Shown here: in pieces, positions 57,002-64,000 of the stretch | Position numbering within the stretch: position 1 is the stretch's first letter | How the letters are laid out: each line of letters opens with the position of its first letter | NCBI RefSeq assembly: GCF_021545335.1 | Contig: NZ_CP089312.1 | Location: forward strand, 7,688,001 to 7,752,000 | Length of the DNA: 64,000 nucleotides | Direction of reading: 5' to 3' | Source of the DNA: Streptomyces sp. GQFP | GTDB taxonomy: Bacteria > Actinomycetota > Actinomycetes > Streptomycetales > Streptomycetaceae | Notes under the pieces: generated by a model | What the model saw: only the letters and a program-made list of their open reading frames with translations | What the model was told of the DNA's origin: nothing | Databases searched by the model: none | Made by a program: the position numbers and the translations under genes

Positions 57002-59473
57002 TCAGGGGCGTACGACCTCCAGCCGTACCGCGCAGGCCTTGAACTCCGGCATCCGGGAGACCGGGTCGAGGGCCGGATTGGTCAGCGTGTTGGCCCGGCC
57101 CTCGCCCGGCCAGTGGAAGGGCATGAAGACGGTGTCGGGGCGGATCGCGGTCGTGATCCGCGCCGGCGCCACCGCCCGCCCGCGCCGCGACACGACGGTG
57201 ATGGCGTCCCCCTCCCCGGCCCCCAGCCGCGCGGCCAGCCGGGGGTGCAGCTCCACGAACGGCCCGGGCGCGGCGGCGTTCAGCTCGTCGACACGCCGCG
57301 TCTGGGCCCCGGACTGGTACTGCGCCACGACCCGCCCGGTGGTCAGCAGCACCGGATACTCGGCGTCCGGCTCCTCGGCGATCGGCCGGTAGGTGACGGG
57401 CACGAACCGGGCCCGCCCGTCCTCGGTCGCGAACCGGTCGAGGAAGAGCCGGGGAGAGCCGGGATGTACTGAGACCGACGGCAGGTCGCCGCCGTGCTCA
57501 AGCGGGTGACTGTCCGGCTGTCCGCCCTGCGCCGGCTGGCTGCTCCACGCCGGCTGGCTGCCCTGCGTCGGCTGGCTGCCCTGCGTCGGCTGGTCGCTCC
57601 GCGCCGACTGGCCGTCCTGCGTCGGCTGGCTGCCCTGCGTCGGCTGGCCGCCCTGCGCCGGCTGGTCGCTCCGCGCTGGCTGGCCGTCCTGCGACTGCCG
57701 GCTGCTCCGCGCAGGCTGGCCGCCCTGAGTCGGCTGGCTGCTCCGCGCTGGCTGATCGTCCTGCGCTGGCTGATCGTCCTGCGCCGGCTGGCCGTCCTGC
57801 GCCGGCTGGCTGCTCCGCGCCGGCTGTCCGCCCTGCGCCTGCTGATCGTCCTGCGCCGGCTGGTAATCCTGCGCGGGGCACGGCCAGAAGACGCCGTTCT
57901 CCTCGGCGAGCCGCTGGTACGTGATCCCCGAGTAGTCGGCGATCCCGCCCGCGCTGGCCCGGCGCAACTCCTCGAAGACCTCCTCGGGTTCGACCGGGAA
58001 CCCCTTCTCCACCCCGGCCCGGGCGGCAAGCTGATGCAGGACGTACAGATCGCTCCGCACACCCTCCGGGGGAGTGATGGCCTGCCGGCGCAGCAGCACC
58101 CGCCCCTCCAGGTTGGTGGTCGTGCCGGTCTCCTCGGCCCACTGCGTGACCGGCAGGACGACATCGGCGAGCGCGGCCGTCTCGGACAGCACGACATCCG
58201 CGACGGCGAGGAAGTCCAGTGATTCCAGGCGCTGTTGGATGTGCGCGGCCCGGGGCGCGGACACCACCGGGTTGGACCCCATCAGCAGCAGCGAGCGAAT
58301 GCCGGTACCGAGCGAGTCGAGAAGCTCGTACGCGCTCAGCCCGGGCCCCGGCAACGAGTCCGGGTCGACGCCCCACACGCCGGCCACATGGCGCCGCGCG
58401 TCGGGGTCGGTCAGCTTGCGGTAGCCGGGCAACTGGTCGGCCTTCTGCCCGTGTTCACGCCCGCCCTGCCCGTTGCCCTGCCCGGTCAGACACCCGTATC
58501 CGGAGTACGGCCGCCCCGAACGCCCGGTTGCCAGGCACAGGTTGATCCACGCCCCGACCGTGTCCGTCCCCTTGGACTGCTGCTCGGGCCCACGCGCGGT
58601 GAGCACCATCGCAGTGTCAGGTTCGCAGAACATCCGTACGGCGTCCCGGAGTTGAGGCACGGGCACACCGGTGATCCGCTCCACGTACTCGGGCCAGTGG
58701 GCCATGGCCGCCGCCCGGGTCTCCTCCCACCCGCTGGTCCGTTCCTCGATGAACGCCTCGTCGGTGCGCCCCTGCGCGACGACCAGGTGCAACAGGCCCA
58801 GGGCGAGGGCGAGATCGGTGCCGGGACGCGGCGCGAGATGCAGATCGGCCTGCTCGGCGGTACGGGTCCGACGCGGATCGATGACGATCAACGTCCCCCC
58901 GTTCTCCTTGAGTTCGGTGAAGTAGCGGAGGGCGGGAGGCATGGTCTCGGCGAGATTCGATCCGACGAGGATGACGCACCCGGTCTTGGGGATGTCCTCC
59001 ATGGGGAAGGGCAGCCCCCGGTCGAGCCCAAATGCCTTGTTCCCGGCCGCAGCAGCGGACGACATACAGAAACGCCCGTTGTAGTCGATCTGGGAGGTCC
59101 CGAGTACAACCCGGGCGAACTTCCCAAGGGCGTAAGCCTTTTCATTCGTCAGCCCGCCCCCGCCGAAGACACCGCACGCGTCCGGGCCATGCTCCGTACG
59201 CGTGCGGGTCAGTCCCTCGGCGACGCGGTCCAGCGCGTCTTCCCAGGTCGCGGGTACGAGGACGCCGTCCCGCCGGACGAGCGGCTCGGTCAGCCGCAGC
59301 GACGGCGAGAGCAGTGCGGGTGCGGTGCGCCCCTTCCCACACAGTGCGCCACGATTGACGGGGAAGTCGACGCGCTCGGAGACCGTGACGCCCCCGCCTG
59401 CTGCCGGCGTGAGGTTCATACCGCACTGCAGGGCGCAGTACGGGCAGTGCGTGGGCGTCACGGAGGTCTCCAT
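57002..59473 (-). CDS. nasA: Assimilatory nitrate reductase catalytic subunit with repeat insert
   Basis: An 823-residue molybdopterin oxidoreductase reducing nitrate to nitrite in the cytoplasm. The N-terminal [4Fe-4S] motif has Cys10, Cys13, Cys17 and Cys45 (THCPYCALQCGM, then GALCGKG), and the Mo ligand is Cys136 in YNGRFCMSSAAAAG. The bis-MGD domain continues to about 530 and the MopB-CT domain starts near 660 (YPVLLTTGRVVAQYQSGAQT). Between them residues 538-651 are a 19-copy hexapeptide repeat that lengthens the protein well beyond the usual 700. The frame is intact. The promoter has a GlnR-like box with perfect 6-bp spacing. It serves NirBD with nitrite. Confidence 0.93.
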   Translation of the reverse strand: METSVTPTHCPYCALQCGMNLTPAAGGGVTVSERVDFPVNRGALCGKGRTAPALLSPSLRLTEPLVRRDGVLVPATWEDALDRVAEGLTRTRTEHGPDACGVFGGGGLTNEKAYALGKFARVVLGTSQIDYNGRFCMSSAAAAGNKAFGLDRGLPFPMEDIPKTGCVILVGSNLAETMPPALRYFTELKENGGTLIVIDPRRTRTAEQADLHLAPRPGTDLALALGLLHLVVAQGRTDEAFIEERTSGWEETRAAAMAHWPEYVERITGVPVPQLRDAVRMFCEPDTAMVLTARGPEQQSKGTDTVGAWINLCLATGRSGRPYSGYGCLTGQGNGQGGREHGQKADQLPGYRKLTDPDARRHVAGVWGVDPDSLPGPGLSAYELLDSLGTGIRSLLLMGSNPVVSAPRAAHIQQRLESLDFLAVADVVLSETAALADVVLPVTQWAEETGTTTNLEGRVLLRRQAITPPEGVRSDLYVLHQLAARAGVEKGFPVEPEEVFEELRRASAGGIADYSGITYQRLAEENGVFWPCPAQDYQPAQDDQQAQGGQPARSSQPAQDGQPAQDDQPAQDDQPARSSQPTQGGQPARSSRQSQDGQPARSDQPAQGGQPTQGSQPTQDGQSARSDQPTQGSQPTQGSQPAWSSQPAQGGQPDSHPLEHGGDLPSVSVHPGSPRLFLDRFATEDGRARFVPVTYRPIAEEPDAEYPVLLTTGRVVAQYQSGAQTRRVDELNAAAPGPFVELHPRLAARLGAGEGDAITVVSRRGRAVAPARITTAIRPDTVFMPFHWPGEGRANTLTNPALDPVSRMPEFKACAVRLEVVRP
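57521..57862 (-). repeat. 19-copy degenerate 18-bp minisatellite inside nasA
   Basis: Exactly 342 bp (19 x 18) encode hexapeptides of the form Q-P-A/T-Q/R-D/G/S-D/G/S (for example QPAQDD, QPARSS, QPTQGS). Copies differ by a few bases, so the array is not brand new but still homogeneous. The unit length keeps the reading frame. It lies between the Mo-cofactor domain and the C-terminal domain of the nitrate reductase, at residues 538-651. Confidence 0.95.
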
Positions 59474-59484
59474 ACCGCCAGCGT

Positions 59485-59522
59485 GCGACGCCCGTGTTAC
59501 ACCCCGGAACGCACCCCGTTAC
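59485..59522 (-). promoter_or_regulatory. Candidate GlnR box upstream of nasA
   Basis: Reading leftward: GTAAC (59522-59518), N6, CGTTC (59511-59507), N6, GTAAC (59500-59496), N6, GTCGC (59489-59485). The spacing 6-6-6 is exactly that of the streptomycete GlnR box GTNAC-N6-GAAAC-N6-GTNAC-N6-GAAAC; both a-sites are perfect and the b-sites are degenerate. It ends 12 bp before the nasA ATG. Confidence 0.7.
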
Positions 59523-59573
59523 ACAGGGGGCACGGGGACCTCCCGGGACGAGGCCACGGCCGGTGAGGTTTCC

Positions 59574-59743
59574 TTCGCCCCCGCCGCCCCTACCCGTTCC
59601 CATCCTCGGGGGCTCCGCCCCCGAACCCCCGCGCCTGGTCTTTCAGCCCGTCCGGCGTTTGAGGACGAGGCCGTTCAGGCCGACAGCGGGGGTCTGGGGG
59701 CGCAGCCCCCAGGGATGGGACGGGTAGGGGCGGCGGGGGCGAA
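59574..59743. repeat. Interspersed repeat element with 33-bp terminal inverted repeats
   Basis: The ends (59574-59606 and 59711-59743) are near-perfect inverted repeats of TTCGCCCCCGCCGCCCCTAC and onward. Inside are two perfect stems: TCGGGGGC/GCCCCCGA (59606-59624) and CTGGGGGC/GCCCCCAG (59694-59712), with the stretch CCCGTCCGGCGTTTGAGGA between. This is a well-known type of short repeat scattered through streptomycete genomes. It fills the 283-bp gap between the SanA-like gene and nasA, and its stems probably end the SanA-like transcript. Confidence 0.85.
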
Positions 59744-59756
59744 AATCCCCCCACGT

Positions 59757-60431
59757 TCACCCACCCCCCAACGCCCGCTCCACCCCCACCTCCACCGGCC
59801 CCAAAAACCGCGGATCAGGCTCGAACACCGCATCCACCGCAGCCTTGCCCGCCGCGAAAATCTCCCGCACCCCGCCGTAGTACCACGTCACATCATGCCG
59901 ATCCTCGACCCCGACCCCGTACGACTCCACCCCCGCCGCCTCGCACAACGCCACCGCCCGACGAACATGAAACCCCTGACTGATCAACACGGCCCGGTCC
60001 ACCCCGAAGATCCTCTTCGCGCGGACACACGAGTCCCACGTGTCGAACCCGGCATAGTCACTCACGATCCGCCCGTCAGGCACCCCGTGCCGCGTCAGAT
60101 ACCCCCGCATCGCATCCGGCTCGTCGTAGTCCTCCCGGCTGTTGTCCCCGGTGACGAGCACCACCTTCACCCGCCCCGCCCGATACAGCTCCGCCGCCGC
60201 GTCCAACCGGTGCGCGAGATACGGAGACGGCTCCCCGTCCCACAACCCGGCCCCGAAGACGACGGCGACATCGGTACGCGGCACGTCCGAGACATCACGC
60301 AGCCGGTCACCCGTGGCGACGAACATCCACGTGGCCGGCAGCAACGCCACCACGCACCCGAGCATCACGGCCTGCACAAGCCTCCGCTGCCCGGTACGGG
60401 TGCGCGGCAGACGGGGTCTGCGGAGTCTCAC
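59757..60431 (-). CDS. SanA/YdcF-like (DUF218) membrane protein
   Basis: A 224-residue protein with one N-terminal transmembrane helix (residues 18-40) and a DUF218 alpha/beta domain: VPRTDVAVVFGAGLWDGEPS, RVKVVLVTGDNSREDYDEPD and AVLISQGFHVRRAVALCEAA. It resembles SanA and ElyC of Gram-negative bacteria, which affect cell-envelope integrity and vancomycin sensitivity. The molecular activity is unknown. It stands alone, divergent from the chelatase gene. Confidence 0.88.
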   Translation of the reverse strand: MRLRRPRLPRTRTGQRRLVQAVMLGCVVALLPATWMFVATGDRLRDVSDVPRTDVAVVFGAGLWDGEPSPYLAHRLDAAAELYRAGRVKVVLVTGDNSREDYDEPDAMRGYLTRHGVPDGRIVSDYAGFDTWDSCVRAKRIFGVDRAVLISQGFHVRRAVALCEAAGVESYGVGVEDRHDVTWYYGGVREIFAAGKAAVDAVFEPDPRFLGPVEVGVERALGGG

Positions 60432-60641
60432 GGGCGGTCCCTCCAGGTCGGCCTACGACAGTCAGGGACGTGACACGAGGCCCCACGGTTCACGGCAACG
60501 CACGTGACCGGCCTCACTCGCCCGACCGAATCCGCAGGTCAAGCCACCTCACAGTGACCCCCGGTCCCACCGTGAACCTGTGGAAAACCATCGATATCTT
60601 CGCGCAACGGGGTGGCAACCTCCCCCCGCGACCATCGATCC

Positions 60642-61559
60642 ATGACGCCGTCGAACCCACCACGCGACGAGTCCACCCCCAACCCCGACGCCCACCCGCT
60701 CCCGGGGACCGACCTCGACAGTACGGCGCACCTCATGAACAGGATCAGCAGTCAGCTCGCCGGTCAGCTCGGCCTCGTCTCCCTCGACGGCATGCGGCGC
60801 CCCGAGCCGCCCGCGCTCGTCGTCGTGGCCCACGGCAGCCGTGACCCGCGCGCCCTGAGCACCGTACGCATGCTCCTCGACCAGGTCCGCGCCCTGCGCC
60901 CCGGCCTGCCGGTCCACCTCGGTCACATCGAGCTGAACGAGCCCCTGCTCCCCGACACGCTCGCCGCCCTCGGCGACCGCGAGGCGATCCTCGTCCCGCT
61001 CCTCCTCAGCCGCGGCTACCACGTCAAGCGCGACATCCCCGAGATGGCCGCCGAATCGAGGGTGCACGCGCGCGTGGCCCCCGCCCTGGGCCCGCACCCC
61101 CTCCTGGTGGACGCCCTGTACGCCCGCCTGGTCGAGGCGGGCTGGCCCACGCGGACGGACCACGAGACGCGGCGCCAGAGCGCGGTCGTCCTGGCGGCGG
61201 CGGGCTCCCGGGACCCGGAGTCCAAGGTCGACACGGGCCGCACGGCCCAGCTCCTCTCCGACCGCCTGGGCGTCCCGGTGATCCCCGCCTACGCCACGAC
61301 AGCGGCCCCGACGGTCCCGAACGCCATAGAGGCCCTGAGGGCAAGCGGCCGCACCAGGGTGGCGATCGCCTCCTACTTCACGGCCCCCGGCCGCTTCGCG
61401 ACAGAGTGCGCGGAGACGGCCCCATGGATCACCTCGGCCCCCTTGGGCACACACCCCGCGATGGCAAACCTCCTCCTCCACAGGTACGACCAGATGACTG
61501 GCGTAAGGGGCGCGGGGAACTGCGCGACCAGCCCCCACCGGCCCGCACTCGCCGTATAA
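60642..61559 (+). CDS. Sirohydrochlorin chelatase (CbiX/SirB-like)
   Basis: A 305-residue two-domain chelatase. The first half has the metal-binding LVVVAHGSRDPRAL and VLVPLLLSRGYHVKRDIPEM; the second repeats the fold with VVLAAAGSRDPESKV and VAIASYFTAPGRFA. It inserts iron (or cobalt) into sirohydrochlorin for siroheme, the cofactor of NirB. ATG 60642 is used; the in-frame GTG at 60612 is a possible alternative behind a TATCTT -10 (60595-60600). No GlnR box is seen, although nasA lies just beyond the SanA-like gene. The first 40 residues are disordered. Confidence 0.88.
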   Translation: MTPSNPPRDESTPNPDAHPLPGTDLDSTAHLMNRISSQLAGQLGLVSLDGMRRPEPPALVVVAHGSRDPRALSTVRMLLDQVRALRPGLPVHLGHIELNEPLLPDTLAALGDREAILVPLLLSRGYHVKRDIPEMAAESRVHARVAPALGPHPLLVDALYARLVEAGWPTRTDHETRRQSAVVLAAAGSRDPESKVDTGRTAQLLSDRLGVPVIPAYATTAAPTVPNAIEALRASGRTRVAIASYFTAPGRFATECAETAPWITSAPLGTHPAMANLLLHRYDQMTGVRGAGNCATSPHRPALAV

Positions 61560-61656
61560 CAGCACCCGGCAGACGGAAAGGCGCACCTGGCAGACGAAAC
61601 GGCGCACCCCAGCGGAGCGCACCCCCTTTGTCAGTCCCTGCCCGTACTGTCGAGAC

Positions 61657-62904
61657 ATGTCGTACGACCTGTCGTCAACCGAACGCTGGGCCCCGGAACC
61701 GGACAAGCGCCCCGGCCGAACCGCCTTCCAACGCGACCGCGCCCGAATCCTCCACTCAGCCGCCCTGCGCCGCCTCGCAGGCAAGACCCAGGTCGTCACC
61801 CCGGGCACCCGCAGCCACAGCTGGGACGCCAGCCCCCGCACCCGCCTCACCCACTCCCTGGAATGCGCCCAGGTGGGCCGTGAGCTGGGCGCGGCCCTGG
61901 GCTGCGACCCCGACCTCGTCGAAGCCGCCTGCCTCGCCCACGACCTGGGTCACCCACCCTTCGGCCACAACGGCGAACAGGCACTGAACGAGTTCGCGGA
62001 GGACTGCGGCGGCTTCGAGGGCAACGCCCAGTCCCTGAGACTCCTCACCCGCATCGAGCCCAAGCGGTTCACCCCGGAAGGCTCGGTCGGCCTCAACCTC
62101 ACCCGGGCCGTCCTGGACGCCGCCACCAAGTACCCCTGGCCGCGCGGCGCCCACCCCACCGACCCCGGGTCCCCCAAGTTCGGTGTCTACGAGGACGACC
62201 GCCCCGTCTTCGACTGGCTCCGCAAGGACGCCCCCGGCACCCGCACCACCTTCGAGGCCCAGGTCATGGACTGGGCCGACGACGTGGCGTACTCGGTGCA
62301 CGACGTCGAGGACGGCCTGCACGCCGGCCACCTCGACCCGGCCGTCCTGCACGCGGAACCCGAACGGCAGGAGGTCTTCGCGGTCGCCCGCGGCCGGTAC
62401 GTCCCGCAGGACACCGACCCGGCGGAACTGGCGGAGGCCCTCGACCGGCTCCAGAACGAACCGTGGTGGCCGCACGGCTACGACGGCTCGGCCGTCGCCC
62501 AGGCCCGCCTGAAGGACGCCACCAGCCAGCTGATCGGCCGCTTCTGCCTCGCCGCCGAGGGCGCCACGCGCGCGGCGTACGGCAGCGGCCCGCTCACCCG
62601 GTACACGGCCGAACTCGTCGTACCGCGCGAGACCAGGCTGGAGTGCGCGGTCCTCAAGGCGGTCGCCGACCGGTACGTCATGCAGCGTGCCGAGCAGGAG
62701 GTGCTCCGCGCGGACCAGCGGATCGTCGTCGCGGAGCTGGCCGAGGCACTCACCGCCCGCGCCCCGGAAGGCCTGGAACCCCAGTTCCGGGCGCTCTTCG
62801 ACGAGGCCCCCGACGACCGCGCCCGCAAACGCGTGATCGTCGACCAGATCGCCTCGCTCACGGACGCCGCCGCCCGCTCGCTCCACGAACGCCTGACCGG
62901 CTGA
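61657..62904 (+). CDS. dgt: Deoxyguanosinetriphosphate triphosphohydrolase
   Basis: A 415-residue HD-domain dNTPase. The conserved start RTAFQRDRARILHSAALRRL and KTQVV are followed by the HD motif set: RTRLTHSLECAQVGRELG, CLAHDLGHPPFGHNGEQA, and VMDWADDVAYSVHDVEDG. It converts dGTP (or other dNTPs) to deoxynucleoside and triphosphate and so balances nucleotide pools. ATG 61657 gives the usual family N-terminus. A stem-loop at 62911-62937 follows the stop. Confidence 0.94.
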   Translation: MSYDLSSTERWAPEPDKRPGRTAFQRDRARILHSAALRRLAGKTQVVTPGTRSHSWDASPRTRLTHSLECAQVGRELGAALGCDPDLVEAACLAHDLGHPPFGHNGEQALNEFAEDCGGFEGNAQSLRLLTRIEPKRFTPEGSVGLNLTRAVLDAATKYPWPRGAHPTDPGSPKFGVYEDDRPVFDWLRKDAPGTRTTFEAQVMDWADDVAYSVHDVEDGLHAGHLDPAVLHAEPERQEVFAVARGRYVPQDTDPAELAEALDRLQNEPWWPHGYDGSAVAQARLKDATSQLIGRFCLAAEGATRAAYGSGPLTRYTAELVVPRETRLECAVLKAVADRYVMQRAEQEVLRADQRIVVAELAEALTARAPEGLEPQFRALFDEAPDDRARKRVIVDQIASLTDAAARSLHERLTG

Positions 62905-62910
62905 CACGGC

Positions 62911-62937
62911 ACGCGGGAGAGCGAGCCTCTCCCGCGT
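62911..62937. terminator. Terminator between dgt and M28 peptidase gene
   Basis: ACGCGGGAGAG (62911-62921), loop CGAGC, CTCTCCCGCGT (62927-62937): a perfect 11-bp stem between convergent genes. Confidence 0.8.
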
Positions 62938-62951
62938 ACCGCATTACCGCA

Positions 62952-64000
62952 TTACTCCGCCACGACCTCGTCGTGGCTGGGGTGCAGCCCACCGCCGCTG
63001 CCGTCGCCGCCCGTGGTGGGCGTGGAGACGACCGGCGTGCTCAGCGAGCTGAGGTCATGGGCGTACGTGCCCACCGCGTTGGCGATGACCCCGATGTTGA
63101 TGCCGAACGCCTTCATGCTGATGTTGTCCAGGTCGTCGCACGCCGCGTGGTAGCACGCGTCGTACGCGACGCCGGCGGTGCCGCCGAACAGTGCGGCCTG
63201 GGCCTCGGTCTTGATGCCCTCGGCGCCGGTGAAGGTGCCGCCGGAGGGGATGCCGACCGCGATGAACGGCCCGTAGTCGGAGCGGCCGGAGAAGTCGGTG
63301 CCCTGGTGAGGCTTGCCCTTGGAGTCGAGGAACGCGTTGATGTCACGCTCCAGCTGGGCCGACCCCTCCGGCCCTGGACCCGCGCCCTCGGCGTCCGAGT
63401 CGTCGCCGTCGTACACGAACTGGGCGTAGTTCGGGGAAGCGATCATGTCGAAGTTCAGATAGAGCTTGATCTGCGCCCGCTGCTCCTCGGTGAGCCGCGA
63501 GACGTACGACTCGGAGCCGACCAGACCGAGCTCCTCGGCCGACCAGAAGGCGAACTTCACCTTGTTGGGCGGCTGCTTGCCGTACCAGGTGTTGTCGGCG
63601 AGTTCCTCGGCGACCTCCAGGATGCCGGCCGAGCCGGAGCCGTTGTCGTTGATGCCGGGGCCCTCGGTGACCGAGTCGAGGTGGGCGCCCAGGAACACCG
63701 TGTTGTCCGCGTCGCCGCCACGGGTCTCCGCGACGACGTTGTTCGTCGTACGGGTCTCGATCAGCTGACGGACCTCGAAACCGACCGTGACCTCGCCCGC
63801 CGCGACATCGGCGGCGAGGGCCTCGCCCTCGGCCTGGCTGAGCCCTGCGGTCGGGATCCGGCCGCTCGCCGCGTCGCCGAGGGTGCCGGAGAGGACGCCC
63901 GCGGTGTTGTTGTAGATGATCGCGCCGACGGCCCCCGCCTCGGAGGCGACGATCTGCTTCTGCGCGAAGGTGCAGCCACCGCGCTTGATCAGCGCGATCC
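62952..64000 (-). CDS. Secreted M28-family aminopeptidase (5' end outside window)
   Basis: The last about 349 residues of a zinc aminopeptidase with a protease-associated (PA) domain. At the window edge the PA part reads IALIKRGGCTFAQKQIVASE, then GAIIYNN. The catalytic domain has FLGAHLDSVTEGPGINDNGS (His, Asp), WSAEELGLVGSE (Glu pair), LNFDMIASPN (Asp) and YHAACDDLDN (His), the M28 zinc set. The C-terminus is short and Gly-rich. It is related to the secreted Streptomyces aminopeptidase S type that trims N-terminal residues. Signal peptide and start lie beyond base 64000. Confidence 0.92.
   Translation of the reverse strand, partial: IALIKRGGCTFAQKQIVASEAGAVGAIIYNNTAGVLSGTLGDAASGRIPTAGLSQAEGEALAADVAAGEVTVGFEVRQLIETRTTNNVVAETRGGDADNTVFLGAHLDSVTEGPGINDNGSGSAGILEVAEELADNTWYGKQPPNKVKFAFWSAEELGLVGSESYVSRLTEEQRAQIKLYLNFDMIASPNYAQFVYDGDDSDAEGAGPGPEGSAQLERDINAFLDSKGKPHQGTDFSGRSDYGPFIAVGIPSGGTFTGAEGIKTEAQAALFGGTAGVAYDACYHAACDDLDNISMKAFGINIGVIANAVGTYAHDLSSLSTPVVSTPTTGGDGSGGGLHPSHDEVVAE

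Noticed and set aside
57521..57862. CRISPR-like array
   Set aside because: Units are contiguous 18-bp tandem repeats without spacers and are in frame inside nasA.
60554..60585. GlnR box before the sirohydrochlorin chelatase
   Set aside because: GTGAC and GTGAA-N6-GAAAA are present, but the two a-sites are 18 bp apart instead of 22 and the match is weak.

Overview
The window reads as a piece of a Streptomyces chromosome. Third codon positions are almost always G or C, TTA codons are nearly absent, many neighbouring genes share ATGA stop/start overlaps, and many families are typical of the genus (class F sortase, DUF397/XRE pairs, PF04672 methyltransferases, I36 inhibitor, M4 protease, ebo genes). 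Most is ordinary streptomycete sequence. The most distinctive parts are a nitrogen-assimilation module in two pieces and an ebo-type operon.

Region by region. 1-6.4 kb: a leftward pair of glycoside-processing genes (debranching-type N-terminal protein cut by the window edge, MGH1-like hydrolase) divergent from a ROK repressor, then ppdK behind a structured leader. 6.5-12.7 kb: a redox cluster (quinone oxidoreductase/TetR, XRE/flavin reductase, nitroreductase/azoreductase, MarR) with several inverted-repeat operators; the same 11-bp core lies in the nitroreductase/azoreductase gap and in front of the marR gene. Two decayed gene remnants lie here. 12.8-23.7 kb: secreted GH3 enzyme, unknown protein, PhoX-like Tat protein, OmpR-type two-component pair, carbonic anhydrase-SulP operon, methyltransferase, SDR. 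23.7-28 kb: nasB-like-nirB-nirD operon. 28-41.7 kb: TauE/SafE exporter, class F sortase, SoxR-box flavin reductase, TetR-MFS-FAD monooxygenase cassette, Eis-like acetyltransferase, hydrolase/TetR pair, DUF397/XRE/ATPase group, an MhuD-like heme oxygenase and a second PF04672 methyltransferase. 41.8-48.9 kb: an unusual three-gene signalling operon and secreted proteins. 49-57 kb: ebo-type operon (UbiA prenyltransferase, sugar-phosphate-isomerase-like protein, EboA, EboB, EboE, phosphodiesterase) continuing into a cytochrome P450 and a GAF protein. 57-64 kb: nitrate reductase carrying a 19-copy hexapeptide repeat, an interspersed repeat, SanA-like protein, sirohydrochlorin chelatase, dGTPase and a partial M28 aminopeptidase.

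How the genes work together. Nitrate reductase (57-59.5 kb), the nasB-like FAD protein and NirBD (23.7-28 kb) form a complete nitrate-to-ammonium route, and the chelatase at 60.6 kb supplies the siroheme branch. The two promoters share a GTAAC-containing block at the same distance from the start codon, arranged like a GlnR box. The ebo operon is the best candidate for an incompletely described system: ebo genes are linked to export of a metabolite precursor in cyanobacteria, and here they are joined to a P450 and GAF protein with no eboD in view.

All calls come from reading the sequence and from family knowledge; no database search was run. Start codons were chosen from Shine-Dalgarno sequences, overlaps or leaderless -10 motifs where visible.
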